The position numbers and the translations under genes were made by a program. Shown in pieces: positions 8,187 through 18,036 of a stretch of DNA of 42,215 bases. Source of the stretch: Magnetococcales bacterium (lineage in GTDB: Bacteria; Pseudomonadota; Magnetococcia; Magnetococcales; JADGBX01); the NCBI GenBank assembly GCA_015231265.1, contig JADGBX010000009.1, positions 1-42,215 of the forward strand, in the 5' to 3' direction. Numbering within the stretch: the stretch's first letter is position 1; each line of letters opens with the position of its first letter. Under the pieces are notes generated by a model. The model had not been told where the DNA came from. It saw only the letters and a list, made by a program, of their open reading frames with translations, and did no database searches.

Positions 8187-10510
8187 CGCAGAGTCGTCAA
8201 AACCAAGAAAATGAGCAGCAGTTACTAAAACAGGAGCTTTACGCTGATCCTGTTCCGGGACGCTCTATCCGGATACTTCCCGAAATGCTTGCAGATCAGA
8301 TAGCCGCAGGTGAGGTGGTGGAACGTCCGGCCTCCGTGATTAAAGAGTTGGTTGAGAACAGTATAGATGCCGGAGCACGTCACATCCGTCTGGAGATCGA
8401 ACAGGGCGGCAAGCGGCTCATCCGTATCGCTGACGATGGGCATGGCATTCCTGAAGAGCAGCTTCTTCTTGCGGTGAAGCGTCATGCCACATCAAAAATT
8501 CGTTCCAAGGAAGAGCTTTTCTCTCTCGCCAGTCTGGGGTTCCGAGGTGAGGCTTTGCCCTCCATAGCCAGTGTCTCGGAGTTTGAAATTGAGAGCAGAA
8601 TCCGCTCTGAGCCTGATGGTGCAAAAGTACGGATCAGGGGAGGGAAAGAGGGTACAGTGCGGCGCATTGCCATGCCTCAAGGAACAAGGATTACGGTACG
8701 GAGTCTCTTCTATAATACACCGGCGCGTTTGAAGTTCATGCGGGCGGACCGTACTGAGATAGGCCATGTAGTTGAAATGATGCATCGATTCATCCTCTCC
8801 TTTCCCATGGTCAATTTCCGTATGAGCTCCAACGGACGTTCGCTTTTCCATGTTCAGCCAGCACATAACGACCGTTTTGCCCGAGAAAGGATGGCACTCG
8901 TCTTAGGAGCCGATTTTCCTGATAACTGCTTGGAAATCGACGTTGGCCACAATGATAGCCAGGTGTTTGGTTGGGTAGGGCTTCCAGCTTTGAGTCGTTC
9001 GAACACTGCAGGCATCAATATCTTCGTGAACAATCGCTGGGTACGCGACAAAGTGATTCTGCATGCCACCCGAGACGCTTACAGAGATGTGTTGGAACGG
9101 AACCGCTATCCTGTCGTCGCACTTTTTGTGAACGTCGCACCGGATTCTGTAGATGTTAATGTGCATCCAACCAAACAAGAGGTGCGTTTCCGGAACCAGC
9201 ATGCTGTCTATTCTTTGGTGAAAGAGGCATTGAAACGCGCCTTTGATGGGTTAGGCAGTCGTGCAGCAAACATTAAATCCTCTCTGACAGGAGGAGGGCG
9301 GCAGCCTCGTGTTGGTATTGAACAGGGATATGTTTCATCAAACATACATCATAAAAATCAAAGTGTTGTGTCGAAAACGGAGAGTAGCCACACGGTTTCT
9401 AGCACCGCTTCACCTTCCCTTGATCACAAGCAGCGCCTTGATCCGAATAGAGTGATGTTGCCCGCAGGTGTGAGAGAGAATAAAGCAACTGTTCCGGATA
9501 GCTGGAAAAAAAAGCCGAGCCCATCACACGTGGACGGATCAGAGTCGCCCTCACCAGGAACGGATAATCCATCGAAAGAACCAAAGATGGCAACATCTAT
9601 ACAGAGAGAGGTGCCGTTACGGAAAGCTGGAGGGAGGGCAGGGGAGGGCACCACGATAGCGTCTTGCGTTCTGCATGAAGAAAGCTCACCAGAGGGGGAG
9701 TCTGTTGACGTTACTTCACAGGAAACCTTAAGGAATTGTGATCTAGAGCGAGAAAAAGATCCTCCTCTTCCTGAAGAAACAACGCCGGTTGATGTTCTGC
9801 AACCGGGCCTGAAACTGACCTACAAACAGATGAGGGACCGCACTGGTCCCATTGTTGGGGACCAGTGTGATCCACTTGAATTTTCAGATGGGAAATCTCC
9901 TGCGGTACCTCACTCTCGTTCAATTGATGTTGATGGACCTCTTGGTCAAGCACTGGCTCAAATACACGGTACCTTCATCCTTGCGCAAACATCAGATGGT
10001 GTCATTTTGGTCGATCAGCATGCGGCCCATGAGCGCATCGTCTATGAACGTTTGAAAACTGCCTATACCTCCTCGGGAATAACGACGCAGCTTCTGCTGA
10101 TGCCCGAGTTGATCAACTGCTCGACAACTGAGTTTGAACGGATTTCGGCACATTGTGAAACACTCAAACGTTACAGTGTTGTGGTCGAACCGTTTGGCAC
10201 AGATGTTATGGCCGTAAGAGAGCTTCCTGAACTCCTTGCCTCCTCGTCGGCGAGAGGGTTGGTTTTCGATATGGTGGATGCTTTGGAGCGGTTTGGTGAA
10301 AGCCATCAGGTTCAAGAGAAGCAGTTTGAAATTCTGGCGACGATGGCGTGTCACGGTTCCGTACGTGCCAATCGTCGTCTGAAACCTCAGGAGATGAACC
10401 AGCTTCTGCGGGAGATGGAGAGTACAAACCTCTCCGGTCAATGCAATCACGGTCGACCAACCTATATTACGCTCTCAAAAAAAGAGATTGAAAAACTGTT
10501 CCATCGATAA
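8183..10510 (+). CDS. mutL: DNA mismatch repair protein MutL, endonuclease-type
   Basis: This 775-residue protein links MutS mismatch recognition to strand removal. The N-terminal GHKL ATPase shows IAAGEVVERPASVIKELVEN, DDGHGIP, TSKI and GFRGEAL. A polar, low-complexity linker runs about 340-555. The C-terminal domain has the metal-binding DQHAAHERIVYE motif (611-622), ACHGSVRANRRL and CNHGRPT, so it should nick DNA itself, unlike E. coli MutL. QLLLMP at 636-641 fits the beta-clamp-binding pattern. I chose GTG 8183 because AGGAGA lies 6 bases upstream and GTGA overlaps the preceding stop. The frame stays open upstream to 8090, but that part encodes no MutL sequence. Confidence 0.93.
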   Translation: MTQSRQNQENEQQLLKQELYADPVPGRSIRILPEMLADQIAAGEVVERPASVIKELVENSIDAGARHIRLEIEQGGKRLIRIADDGHGIPEEQLLLAVKRHATSKIRSKEELFSLASLGFRGEALPSIASVSEFEIESRIRSEPDGAKVRIRGGKEGTVRRIAMPQGTRITVRSLFYNTPARLKFMRADRTEIGHVVEMMHRFILSFPMVNFRMSSNGRSLFHVQPAHNDRFARERMALVLGADFPDNCLEIDVGHNDSQVFGWVGLPALSRSNTAGINIFVNNRWVRDKVILHATRDAYRDVLERNRYPVVALFVNVAPDSVDVNVHPTKQEVRFRNQHAVYSLVKEALKRAFDGLGSRAANIKSSLTGGGRQPRVGIEQGYVSSNIHHKNQSVVSKTESSHTVSSTASPSLDHKQRLDPNRVMLPAGVRENKATVPDSWKKKPSPSHVDGSESPSPGTDNPSKEPKMATSIQREVPLRKAGGRAGEGTTIASCVLHEESSPEGESVDVTSQETLRNCDLEREKDPPLPEETTPVDVLQPGLKLTYKQMRDRTGPIVGDQCDPLEFSDGKSPAVPHSRSIDVDGPLGQALAQIHGTFILAQTSDGVILVDQHAAHERIVYERLKTAYTSSGITTQLLLMPELINCSTTEFERISAHCETLKRYSVVVEPFGTDVMAVRELPELLASSSARGLVFDMVDALERFGESHQVQEKQFEILATMACHGSVRANRRLKPQEMNQLLREMESTNLSGQCNHGRPTYITLSKKEIEKLFHR

Positions 10511-10680
10511 ACGGTCTTGCTTTGGTGGCATCGTCAAACAAGCCTCTTTTTGTTCGGCCGCAACGTGAGCGAAAACAGTCACTCGATGGTTGATTGTTTC
10601 GCCCTCTTTCAACCAGTGGTAGACTAGCGTGGGGATGGAGTTTGTGATCCATTAGTGTGTGACCTCCGGAAAGACGTATA

Positions 10681-13332
10681 ATGGCAAAAACAAAAAAAAG
10701 CATGTCCGGTTCTGATAAGAGCCGTCGTCTTTTCCGTATCAATCTTCTTCTGCCTCTGGCTTTCGTCGTTCTGATTGGTATAACGACCTTGATCAACCTG
10801 TTGCCGACACACTTGACGGCAATGGAAGCCTTCAAAGAACTCTCTCGAACGACAATGGAGAGAACCAGTCGCCGTACCTTGGATAAGACCGTCGATTTTC
10901 TTGAAACAGCTGCAAATGTCGTGCGTGTCAATCAAGGGCTTTTGCATCCAAAAAGAACGCACGCGTTGAATCATTACTTGCCACACTTCAATAGCGTTAC
11001 CTGGAACCAATTGGTGACGCACGACCATTTCAGTTTGATCTATTATGGTGACGAGCAAGGAAATCACTGGGTAAACAAGAGGGAGCGTGATGGCAGCATC
11101 CGAACACGGGTCATCCGGAGATTGGACGATTCTGCCCGCAGTCGCTCTGCACTTGGTGAAGCGCTGAAGCTGCAAAAAAGCTATCAGAGTACAAAAGATT
11201 CAAGAACTCGGAATAGAATTGCATCGCTTGTCGCACCAGTTTTGGAGACAAGCTGGTACAAGCATGACCATGTCGGTCGGCATAAAGCTCCTGATAGAGA
11301 TCACTATTTTGCCTATGATCCCCGGCTTCGTCCCTGGTATAGGGGTGCGAAAAATAAGGATGGTCTCTACTGGCACACTGTCTATTCGTGGTTGGATGAG
11401 TATGAGGGTGAATCCCGCTATCAACTTGGTATAACGGTTTCGGCTCCCGTCAAAGATGGATCCAAACTGCTGGGGGTGACAGCGGTTGATATCGTTCTCA
11501 AAGATATTTCCGATTTCCTGGCAACGCTCACAATCAGTGAGAATGGGCGTCCGTTCATCGTCGATGCCAAGGGAGATATCGTTGGGTTGCCGAACTATGA
11601 AGAGGTTCTGAATATATCGGAACAGAATCCGAATGAGGTTTCCAGAAACACGATTGGTACTGTGTCGGACAAAGGGATGGTTGCTGCCTTTCATGCCCTG
11701 CAGAGCCATTTCAACAGCACTCCTCAGGGTGAGATCAAACCCTTTTCCAAACCGGTGTTGCTTGAGTTCGAGCACGATGGGGAGCCGTTTTACGGGTTTT
11801 TCCAATCATTTAAACCGGTCTACGATGTTGATTGGACCATCGGCATTGTCGCCCCACAGAGTGACTTTTTAGGACGCGTTGAAGAGAATATGTTGATGAC
11901 GCTCAGTTTGACGCTGGCCGTTGTCATCCTGGTGATCGGAGTCGGTGCTTTTGTCGGTATCAAACTGGCGCGTCCCATCGATGCACTCTCTTCCCAGGCT
12001 CAGAGAGTCGGACGGCTTGATCTGCGCTCCATTGAGTTCAAGCCTACCCGTTTTGCAGAGATCTACCGCGCTCAGATCGCTTTTAAACGCATGCGCAAAC
12101 AGTTGCACGCCATGCTCACTCAGATTACCGATCGAACAGTGCTTCTTGATGAGATTTCAGAAGGAGTCGGTACCATCTCCGTCCAGATGAATGCCAACTC
12201 CGGCGATCTTCAGGAGACAGTGCAGAGCGTCAATGAGGTCACCGACGACGTGAAGCACTCTATGGAGTCGATTACCGATCTCACGGGTCAGATGGTGTCA
12301 AGGATGTCGGATGTGATCGACTCAAGCTCGGTCATCGAAGGCAACATGCACAAGATGGCGCAAGCAGCAGAAGAGTCAGGGGCCTCACTCGCTGTCTTGG
12401 CCGAGGCATCGCAGATGGCTTTCGGTGCGATTTCCGAGTTGATTCAGTCAAAGCATGAAAACAGCGATCAATTGGAAAAAGTGGTCACCTCACTGGCAGA
12501 AATCACGGATGATATCGGTGCGGTTCGACGAGAATGTGAAACCGCCAATATCCAATCCGGTCAGGCAAATGATCTGGTCACCAGCAATGCCGATTTGATG
12601 GACAATCTTGAAAAAGCGATCCGGAACATCGGTAAGGTTCTGGATATGATCAACGACATTGCGGATCAGACCAATATGCTGGCCTTAAATGCGGCTATTG
12701 AGGCGGCAGGAGCCGGAGATGCCGGCAAAGGTTTCTCAGTGGTCGCCAATTCCGTTAAAACCCTTGCTGTGCAGACGTCTGAAGCCACCAGAACCATCTC
12801 AAAAAATATTCTTGATATTCAGAATCGAGCATCAGAGGTGGGAGCTTCTTCCAACCATATGTTGGATATCATCGGTAAGATTGGTGATTCGACAGAGAGT
12901 ATTCGCTACTCCGTTGACTCACAGTCAGATCTGTTGAATGAGATTGATGGGCGCATGGAGTCGATCGCTGTCGATATTCGTCAGATGACGGAGAAGATCG
13001 ACCACTCTTTCCAGAGAATTCAAGCGGTAACGACGACAGTCGGCGAGATTTCCAATGGCATTACCCAGGTCAGTTCAGAAGTTATGGAGGCCTCTCAGGG
13101 TGTTCAGGGTATGTCATCGAAGATTTCTGAAGCTGCAGAAAGCAGCCACGAGATCAACAATAACGTCTCTTCAACATCCGAGCAGGCTTCTTTGATTGCT
13201 GAGCGCATGCAACATGTCAATACCGGCGCTCAGGAAACTCTGAAATCAGGGGAACAGTTGAACGAGCAATCTCTGGTCCTGGTGCGAACCTCCTCAGAGC
13301 TGAAGAAATTGGTCCAGAAGGTCAAAATCTGA
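10681..13332 (+). CDS. Methyl-accepting chemotaxis protein with Cache sensor domain
   Basis: This 883-residue chemoreceptor has a first transmembrane helix at about 20-40 and a long periplasmic double-Cache region to about 400. The typical [27 protein letters not shown] and [14 protein letters not shown] segments are visible. A second helix at about 403-428, a HAMP domain and a long coiled-coil signalling domain follow. The CheA/CheW-contacting tip reads [20 protein letters not shown], where nearly all receptors have EAARAGE. The tip is thus Arg-to-Gly and Glu-to-Asp. The start has a GGAAAG ribosome site; Met8 is a possible alternative. No che genes are in the window, so it is an orphan receptor. 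The Cache fold often binds amino acids or carboxylates, but the ligand here is unknown. Confidence 0.9.
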   Translation: MAKTKKSMSGSDKSRRLFRINLLLPLAFVVLIGITTLINLLPTHLTAMEAFKELSRTTMERTSRRTLDKTVDFLETAANVVRVNQGLLHPKRTHALNHYLPHFNSVTWNQLVTHDHFSLIYYGDEQGNHWVNKRERDGSIRTRVIRRLDDSARSRSALGEALKLQKSYQSTKDSRTRNRIASLVAPVLETSWYKHDHVGRHKAPDRDHYFAYDPRLRPWYRGAKNKDGLYWHTVYSWLDEYEGESRYQLGITVSAPVKDGSKLLGVTAVDIVLKDISDFLATLTISENGRPFIVDAKGDIVGLPNYEEVLNISEQNPNEVSRNTIGTVSDKGMVAAFHALQSHFNSTPQGEIKPFSKPVLLEFEHDGEPFYGFFQSFKPVYDVDWTIGIVAPQSDFLGRVEENMLMTLSLTLAVVILVIGVGAFVGIKLARPIDALSSQAQRVGRLDLRSIEFKPTRFAEIYRAQIAFKRMRKQLHAMLTQITDRTVLLDEISEGVGTISVQMNANSGDLQETVQSVNEVTDDVKHSMESITDLTGQMVSRMSDVIDSSSVIEGNMHKMAQAAEESGASLAVLAEASQMAFGAISELIQSKHENSDQLEKVVTSLAEITDDIGAVRRECETANIQSGQANDLVTSNADLMDNLEKAIRNIGKVLDMINDIADQTNMLALNAAIEAAGAGDAGKGFSVVANSVKTLAVQTSEATRTISKNILDIQNRASEVGASSNHMLDIIGKIGDSTESIRYSVDSQSDLLNEIDGRMESIAVDIRQMTEKIDHSFQRIQAVTTTVGEISNGITQVSSEVMEASQGVQGMSSKISEAAESSHEINNNVSSTSEQASLIAERMQHVNTGAQETLKSGEQLNEQSLVLVRTSSELKKLVQKVKI

Positions 13333-13371
13333 GCGTCTATTTGTCATTCCTCACACCATTGAGCCAAGTTG

Positions 13372-14112
13372 ATGGGCCACGACCCTGATCTTTCACCGAT
13401 TCTCCTTCACGCGAGTGATTCGGATCTTGATCCACTTGTGGAGTATCTGGTTAAGGGGGGAGCGCTGACATCTCGGCTAAAAGTGAGCGATGTCTACAAG
13501 CGTCATGCGCCGTTTCATTCATTATATATTAAGGAAATTGCAGAAGAAATTCGCTCATATGGTGGCAACTCAATTGCCAATGTGATCAGGGGAGGGGGGC
13601 CATCCTACCGTTCAGTCGTGCGCGATGTTGCCAAAAAACTCAAAACCGATCATGCCAGGAAAGCCACGACGGAAGAGATGGAGATGTCCATTCTTCTCAA
13701 GATCGTCGATGATGCGTGGACGACGTTTTCTGATGATGAAAAGAGAAGCTTTTTTAAGAGTTTAGGAGTGAAGGGCGCACAGAAGATCCCGTCGATATTT
13801 CCAACGATTGCCGTGCAGGCTGCCATACGCATGTCGGGGTTTTCTGCCTATCAAATCGCTATTCTTGTCGCCAACGCCATGGCGAAGAGAGTTCTTGGTC
13901 ACGGTTTACGTATGGGTGCCAACGCCGCACTCACGCGCACAGTCGGAGCACTCACCGGACCAATCGGTTGGGTGATTACAGGCCTGTGGACCATTGTTGA
14001 TATTGCCGGACCAGCGTTCAGGGTGACCATACCAAGTGTGATTCACGTTGCCATGCTGCGTCAGAAGCAGAAGGCATCAACACAAGAGGATGTCGTGATC
14101 ATCGATCCATGA
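13372..14112 (+). CDS. YaaW/UPF0174 family protein
   Basis: The protein has about 246 residues. It aligns by eye along its length with E. coli YaaW: ASDSDLDPL near the start, then EIRSYGGNSIANVIRGGGPS and YRSVVRDVAKKLK, and in the C-terminal half VLGHGLRMGA, GPIGW and a closing FRVTIPSVIHVAMLR. The C-terminal half has glycine- and alanine-rich hydrophobic helices that may associate with membrane. The biochemical role of the family is not established as far as I know. An in-frame TTG at 13369 directly precedes the chosen ATG. It follows the chemoreceptor by about 40 bases and may share its transcript. Confidence 0.75.
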   Translation: MGHDPDLSPILLHASDSDLDPLVEYLVKGGALTSRLKVSDVYKRHAPFHSLYIKEIAEEIRSYGGNSIANVIRGGGPSYRSVVRDVAKKLKTDHARKATTEEMEMSILLKIVDDAWTTFSDDEKRSFFKSLGVKGAQKIPSIFPTIAVQAAIRMSGFSAYQIAILVANAMAKRVLGHGLRMGANAALTRTVGALTGPIGWVITGLWTIVDIAGPAFRVTIPSVIHVAMLRQKQKASTQEDVVIIDP

Positions 14113-14439
14113 CCCAGGGAGGAGATCCCAGTTGGATTATGTTATGTGAAGAGACCGACTGTCTGACTATTTCAGAGATCAGCATAGAATTTCAGAGATC
14201 AGCGCAGATGTCGCATAAGATATATTATGTAAAAAAAGATATCATCAAGATATTCAAAGCACTGTGTCCACACCCTATGCTATTCCATTCTCTCTTTCAG
14301 AACCGGATATCTCCATTGTTCTGGGTACGCCCTATTGCTCCTTGCCAAGGTGACGCCTAGAATTGTGATTCTCGGGGCTGCAACGATGCGCAGTTCATAA
14401 TCAACGCTTCACCAACCTTTGTCGATCTCACTGGATAAC
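14113..14439. other. AT-rich leader region upstream of metG
   Basis: This stretch of about 330 bases separates the yaaW-like gene from metG. It contains a 20-bp tandem duplication (14169-14208) and A/T-rich runs around 14218-14260. An open frame starting at an ATGA overlap (14109) and ending at 14360 has composition unlike a protein and contains the DNA repeat, so I do not call it. No convincing -35/-10 pair, T-box or riboswitch could be recognised. Confidence 0.5.
14169..14208 (+). repeat. 20-bp imperfect tandem repeat (two units)
   Basis: Units 14169-14188 and 14189-14208 share ATTTCAGAGATCAGC exactly and differ at only two of 20 bases. They lie in the metG leader. A spacing of 20 bases is close to two helical turns, so binding of a regulator to one face is conceivable. 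A slippage duplication is the simpler explanation. Confidence 0.7.
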
Positions 14440-16518
14440 ATGACCAGCACAGACTCTTCCAATCGTCGTCGTATCCTTGTCACGAGTGCTCTTCCATACG
14501 CAAATGGGCACATCCATCTTGGACATCTGGTTGAATATATCCAGACAGATGTCTGGGTCCGTTATCAAAAGATGCGTGGTAATGACTGTCTCTATGTCTG
14601 TGCGGATGATACGCATGGTACCCCCATCATGCTGCGTGCCCAACGGGAAGGTATTTCCCCTGAAGAACTCGTCGAGCAGATGCATAAAGACCATGTTGAT
14701 GATTTTAAAGGATTTTATGTAGAGTTTGACAACTATTTCAGTACCAACTCCGAAGAGAATCGTCTCCTTTCAGAGGAGGTGTATCTAAAAAATCGCGAAG
14801 CAGGACACATTGCCCAGGAGACGGTTCGTCAAGCCTTCTGTGAACATGATGCCATGTTTCTTCCCGACCGCTATATCCGAGGTACTTGCCCATCCTGTGG
14901 AGCCGAGGACCAGTACGGTGACTCCTGTGAGGTGTGTAGTGCAACCTATGCACCGGTTGATTTGAAGGACGCGGGTTGTGCCCTGTGCGGAAAACCACCA
15001 GTCGAACGGGAGTCTGAACACTATTTCTTTAAACTTGGCGATTTTGAAGAGTTTCTCAAGAAATGGACACGCTCTGGGACACTCCAGGATGAGATGGCGA
15101 ACAAATTGGATGAGTGGCTGAATGCAGGGTTGAAAAACTGGGATATTTCCCGTGATGGCCCCTATTTCGGATTTGAGATCCCTGATGCGCCGGGTAAGTA
15201 TTTCTATGTCTGGTTGGATGCACCGATCGGTTACATGGCGTCCACGATGGCATTGTGCAAACGGACGGACCGGGATTTTGATACCTATTGGCGCAACGAG
15301 AGCGAGAGTGAGGTTTATCATTTCATCGGTAAGGATATTCTCTACTTTCACACCCTTTTCTGGCCAGCCATGTTAAAAGGCGCCGGATTCAGAACGCCTA
15401 CAGCTGTATTCGCCCACGGCTTCCTGACCGTTAACGGGCAGAAGATGTCCAAATCCCGTGGTACATTTATTAATGCCCGAACCTATCTGAAGCATCTGGA
15501 TCCTGAGTACATCCGGTACTATTACGCCTCGAAGTTGACAAGTCGTGTCGATGATATCGACTTGAGTATGGAGGACTTTACACTCAGGGTGAACAGCGAT
15601 CTTGTGGGTAAAGTGGTCAATCTGGCTTCGAGAACTGCCGGTTTCATCAATAAGCGTTTTCAGGGAAATCTCTCCGAGCAGTATCCGGATGATGAGAATC
15701 TGCATGAAGATTTCGTGATAACCGGCGAAGAAATTGCAGGTTATTACGAATCTCGTGACTACGCCAAAGCAATGTTCACCATCATGCGGCTGGCAGATCG
15801 GGCTAATCAGTTCGTTGAGAATAATGCGCCGTGGACACTGGCAAAAGATCCTGAGAAGACCGAGCGTCTTCAAGATGTTTGCACAATAACCCTCAACCTG
15901 TTTCGAATTTTGGTTACTTATCTAACGCCGGTACTGCCTACTTTGTCCGATAAGGTTGCAGCCTTTATGAATGAGGAGACTCTTTCTTGGGATGCGGTAA
16001 GTACACCGTATTCAGGAAGATCTATCAATAAATTCAAACATATGATGCAGCGTGTAGATCCAAAGAAGGTGGCAGCGATGATTGAGGATTCGAAAGAGTC
16101 CACACCCCCCTCCCCTGCCCCGCAAGCTGCAACTGGAAAAGGTAGCAAAAAGAAGGATAAGCAGAGAAATGATACCGATGATATTGCTGAAGAGATCGGG
16201 ATAGACGACTTCTTCAAGGTTGATCTCAGGGTAGCGCGCATCAAAGAGGCGAGTCATGTGGAAGGAGCTGATAAACTTCTCCAGTTGACACTAGATCTTG
16301 GAAAGTATGGAGAGCGTACTGTTTTTGCTGGTATAAAATCATCCTATTCACCTGAAGATCTTGTGGGAAGGATGACGGTTTGTGTCGCAAATCTCGCTCC
16401 GAGGAAAATGAAATTCGGCAACTCTGAAGGAATGGTGCTGGCTGCTGGTTCTGGCGGCAAAGAGCTCTTTATTCTTTCACCGGACTCAGGAGCAAACCCT
16501 GGAATGCGTATCAAGTAG
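14440..16518 (+). CDS. metG: Methionyl-tRNA synthetase
   Basis: This class I aminoacyl-tRNA synthetase has about 692 residues and charges tRNA-Met with methionine. The HIGH box reads HIHLGH (24-29) and the KMSKS box is KMSKS (335-339). A zinc knuckle with CPSC, CEVC and CALC pairs lies around 150-185. After the anticodon-binding helical domain comes a Lys-rich linker, then a C-terminal EMAP/Trbp111-like tRNA-binding domain ([29 protein letters not shown]). This domain order is typical of dimeric bacterial MetRS. I prefer ATG 14440; the frame is open from TTG 14419. The ribosome site is weak in both cases. Confidence 0.95.
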   Translation: MTSTDSSNRRRILVTSALPYANGHIHLGHLVEYIQTDVWVRYQKMRGNDCLYVCADDTHGTPIMLRAQREGISPEELVEQMHKDHVDDFKGFYVEFDNYFSTNSEENRLLSEEVYLKNREAGHIAQETVRQAFCEHDAMFLPDRYIRGTCPSCGAEDQYGDSCEVCSATYAPVDLKDAGCALCGKPPVERESEHYFFKLGDFEEFLKKWTRSGTLQDEMANKLDEWLNAGLKNWDISRDGPYFGFEIPDAPGKYFYVWLDAPIGYMASTMALCKRTDRDFDTYWRNESESEVYHFIGKDILYFHTLFWPAMLKGAGFRTPTAVFAHGFLTVNGQKMSKSRGTFINARTYLKHLDPEYIRYYYASKLTSRVDDIDLSMEDFTLRVNSDLVGKVVNLASRTAGFINKRFQGNLSEQYPDDENLHEDFVITGEEIAGYYESRDYAKAMFTIMRLADRANQFVENNAPWTLAKDPEKTERLQDVCTITLNLFRILVTYLTPVLPTLSDKVAAFMNEETLSWDAVSTPYSGRSINKFKHMMQRVDPKKVAAMIEDSKESTPPSPAPQAATGKGSKKKDKQRNDTDDIAEEIGIDDFFKVDLRVARIKEASHVEGADKLLQLTLDLGKYGERTVFAGIKSSYSPEDLVGRMTVCVANLAPRKMKFGNSEGMVLAAGSGGKELFILSPDSGANPGMRIK

Positions 16519-16531
16519 TCATCGTAGTGTT

Positions 16532-17548
16532 ATGATCCATAAGCATTCTTGGAAAGGTTTAGATAACTGTATGAAAATGTGCTACAGAGGATTCTCTCTG
16601 TTCATCGCTCTCTTTCTTCTTGCGGCCTGTGCACCGGCTCTGGAGCCTCCTGAAGTTCTGGATGCAGAAGCCAAGGTGGAGTCGGAGAAACTGCAAGATC
16701 GGGCGGTTGATCTTCAGATACGTCGATTGCAGCGGGTTGTTGATGTTTGGACACGTTTGAAACGTGCCAATGTTTCGTTCTGTGGCAAAGATGTTCATGG
16801 AAGCCTTAATGTGGGCATACTCCATGCAGAGATGCTTCCGGAGTCGTTGCGTGGGGCTTATAGGCGGAGAACAGGTCATATTCGTGCTCCACAATTCATT
16901 CATGTCGTTGGTGGAGGCCCTGCTGCCAAGGCTGGCATACAGGTTGGTGACAGTGTGATACAGGTGAATGGAGATACACTCACCAAACGGGATGAACTGA
17001 GTGAATGGACCGATGACACTCTCTATCGACCGATACAACGTGGTCAAATGGTGCAGTTGGTTCTGAATCGACCAGATGTTACCACGCCTATTACCCTTTC
17101 CGTAACACCAACTAAGGCGTGCAATTACGGGATATTCGTGATGAGCGATGATCTGATCAACGCTTATGCAGATGGGAAAAGGGTGTCCATCACTGCTGGT
17201 ATGCTGCGTTTTCTCAAGAACGACGATCAGTTAGCGTGGATCTTGGCACATGAGCTTGCCCATAATGTTTATGGATTAAACAATATGGGCTTCAAAGGGG
17301 AGTACTATGCCGACTATGTTGCCTCCTACTTCACTGCTCGAGCCGGATATGATCCAGTAGAGATTATCGATTTTTGGGAACGTCTCGGGGCGGAAGATCC
17401 AGAGGGACTGCGCCTGGAGGGCAGAGAGGTGCACCCATCAACGACTATTCGTATCATGAAGTTGCGGCGTACTGCTCAGGAGATTGCTGATAAGAAGGTG
17501 GTTGGCACACCATTGCAACCCAACACTGGACTAGAGAATTTCAAATAG
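16532..17548 (+). CDS. PDZ-containing M48-like metalloprotease lipoprotein
   Basis: This 338-residue protein is predicted to be an envelope lipoprotein: a hydrophobic segment ends in the lipobox LAAC (Cys33). It has a PDZ-like region (GGGPAAKAGIQVGDSVIQVN, about 128-150) and then an M48-type zinc site, HELAH at 240-244 with EYYAD at 257-261 supplying the third ligand. Such proteins act in protein quality control, but the substrate is unknown. ATG 16571 would give a more compact signal peptide starting MKMCYRG; GGAAAGG lies 13 bases before it. The gene begins 13 bases after metG and ends 15 bases before the OsmC gene, which suggests a shared transcript. Confidence 0.8.
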   Translation: MIHKHSWKGLDNCMKMCYRGFSLFIALFLLAACAPALEPPEVLDAEAKVESEKLQDRAVDLQIRRLQRVVDVWTRLKRANVSFCGKDVHGSLNVGILHAEMLPESLRGAYRRRTGHIRAPQFIHVVGGGPAAKAGIQVGDSVIQVNGDTLTKRDELSEWTDDTLYRPIQRGQMVQLVLNRPDVTTPITLSVTPTKACNYGIFVMSDDLINAYADGKRVSITAGMLRFLKNDDQLAWILAHELAHNVYGLNNMGFKGEYYADYVASYFTARAGYDPVEIIDFWERLGAEDPEGLRLEGREVHPSTTIRIMKLRRTAQEIADKKVVGTPLQPNTGLENFK

Positions 17549-17563
17549 ACGAGGAGAATCGAT

Positions 17564-17995
17564 ATGGCAGGCGTGGGATTGCCCGATATCACAGTGACGT
17601 TTCCCGGTGGGAAAAAAGTGGATGCCAATTTCTGGCAATTTACCGTCAACACTGATCAACCGGTTAAGGATGGAGGTGAAAACTCCGCTCCAGCTCCGTT
17701 TCTGATGTTTTTAACCTCCTTGGGAACCTGCGCCGGGATCTTTGTGCTCAGCTTCTGTCAAAATCGCAACCTTCCCACTGAAGGGATTACACTGACGCAG
17801 CGTCACGCGTTTGCTCCAGGAGAGAAACCCAATAGCATGCGGTTAGCCACTGTGGAGATAGACGTCAACGTTCCAGCAACCTTTCCTGAGAAGTATCACG
17901 GAGCCCTTGTCAAAGTGGCCAATAAGTGTGCTGTCAAACAGGTTCTGCAGGATCCCCCGGAGATTGTTGTCAATACAGTTGTTCAGGAAGAGTAA
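17564..17995 (+). CDS. OsmC/Ohr family thiol peroxidase-like protein
   Basis: This 143-residue OsmC-fold protein carries the two conserved cysteines of the family, Cys56 in LGTCAGIFVLSFC and Cys122 in ANKCAVKQ. Family members reduce organic or inorganic hydroperoxides through this pair. A third cysteine, Cys65, sits one helix turn pair after Cys56. GAGGAG precedes the ATG with good spacing. It is followed by rubrerythrin, so the pair looks like a small peroxide-defence unit. It may belong to the YhfA-like branch rather than true Ohr or OsmC. Confidence 0.8.
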   Translation: MAGVGLPDITVTFPGGKKVDANFWQFTVNTDQPVKDGGENSAPAPFLMFLTSLGTCAGIFVLSFCQNRNLPTEGITLTQRHAFAPGEKPNSMRLATVEIDVNVPATFPEKYHGALVKVANKCAVKQVLQDPPEIVVNTVVQEE

Positions 17996-18036
17996 TCGTT
18001 ATTTACTGAAGTGACAGATAGCAAAGGAAATGCGCG

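Noticed and set aside
14109-14360. Plus-strand frame beginning with an ATGA overlap at the end of the yaaW-like gene
   Set aside because: It spans the 20-bp DNA repeat and AT-rich leader, and its protein has no recognisable pattern. The overlap is probably chance.
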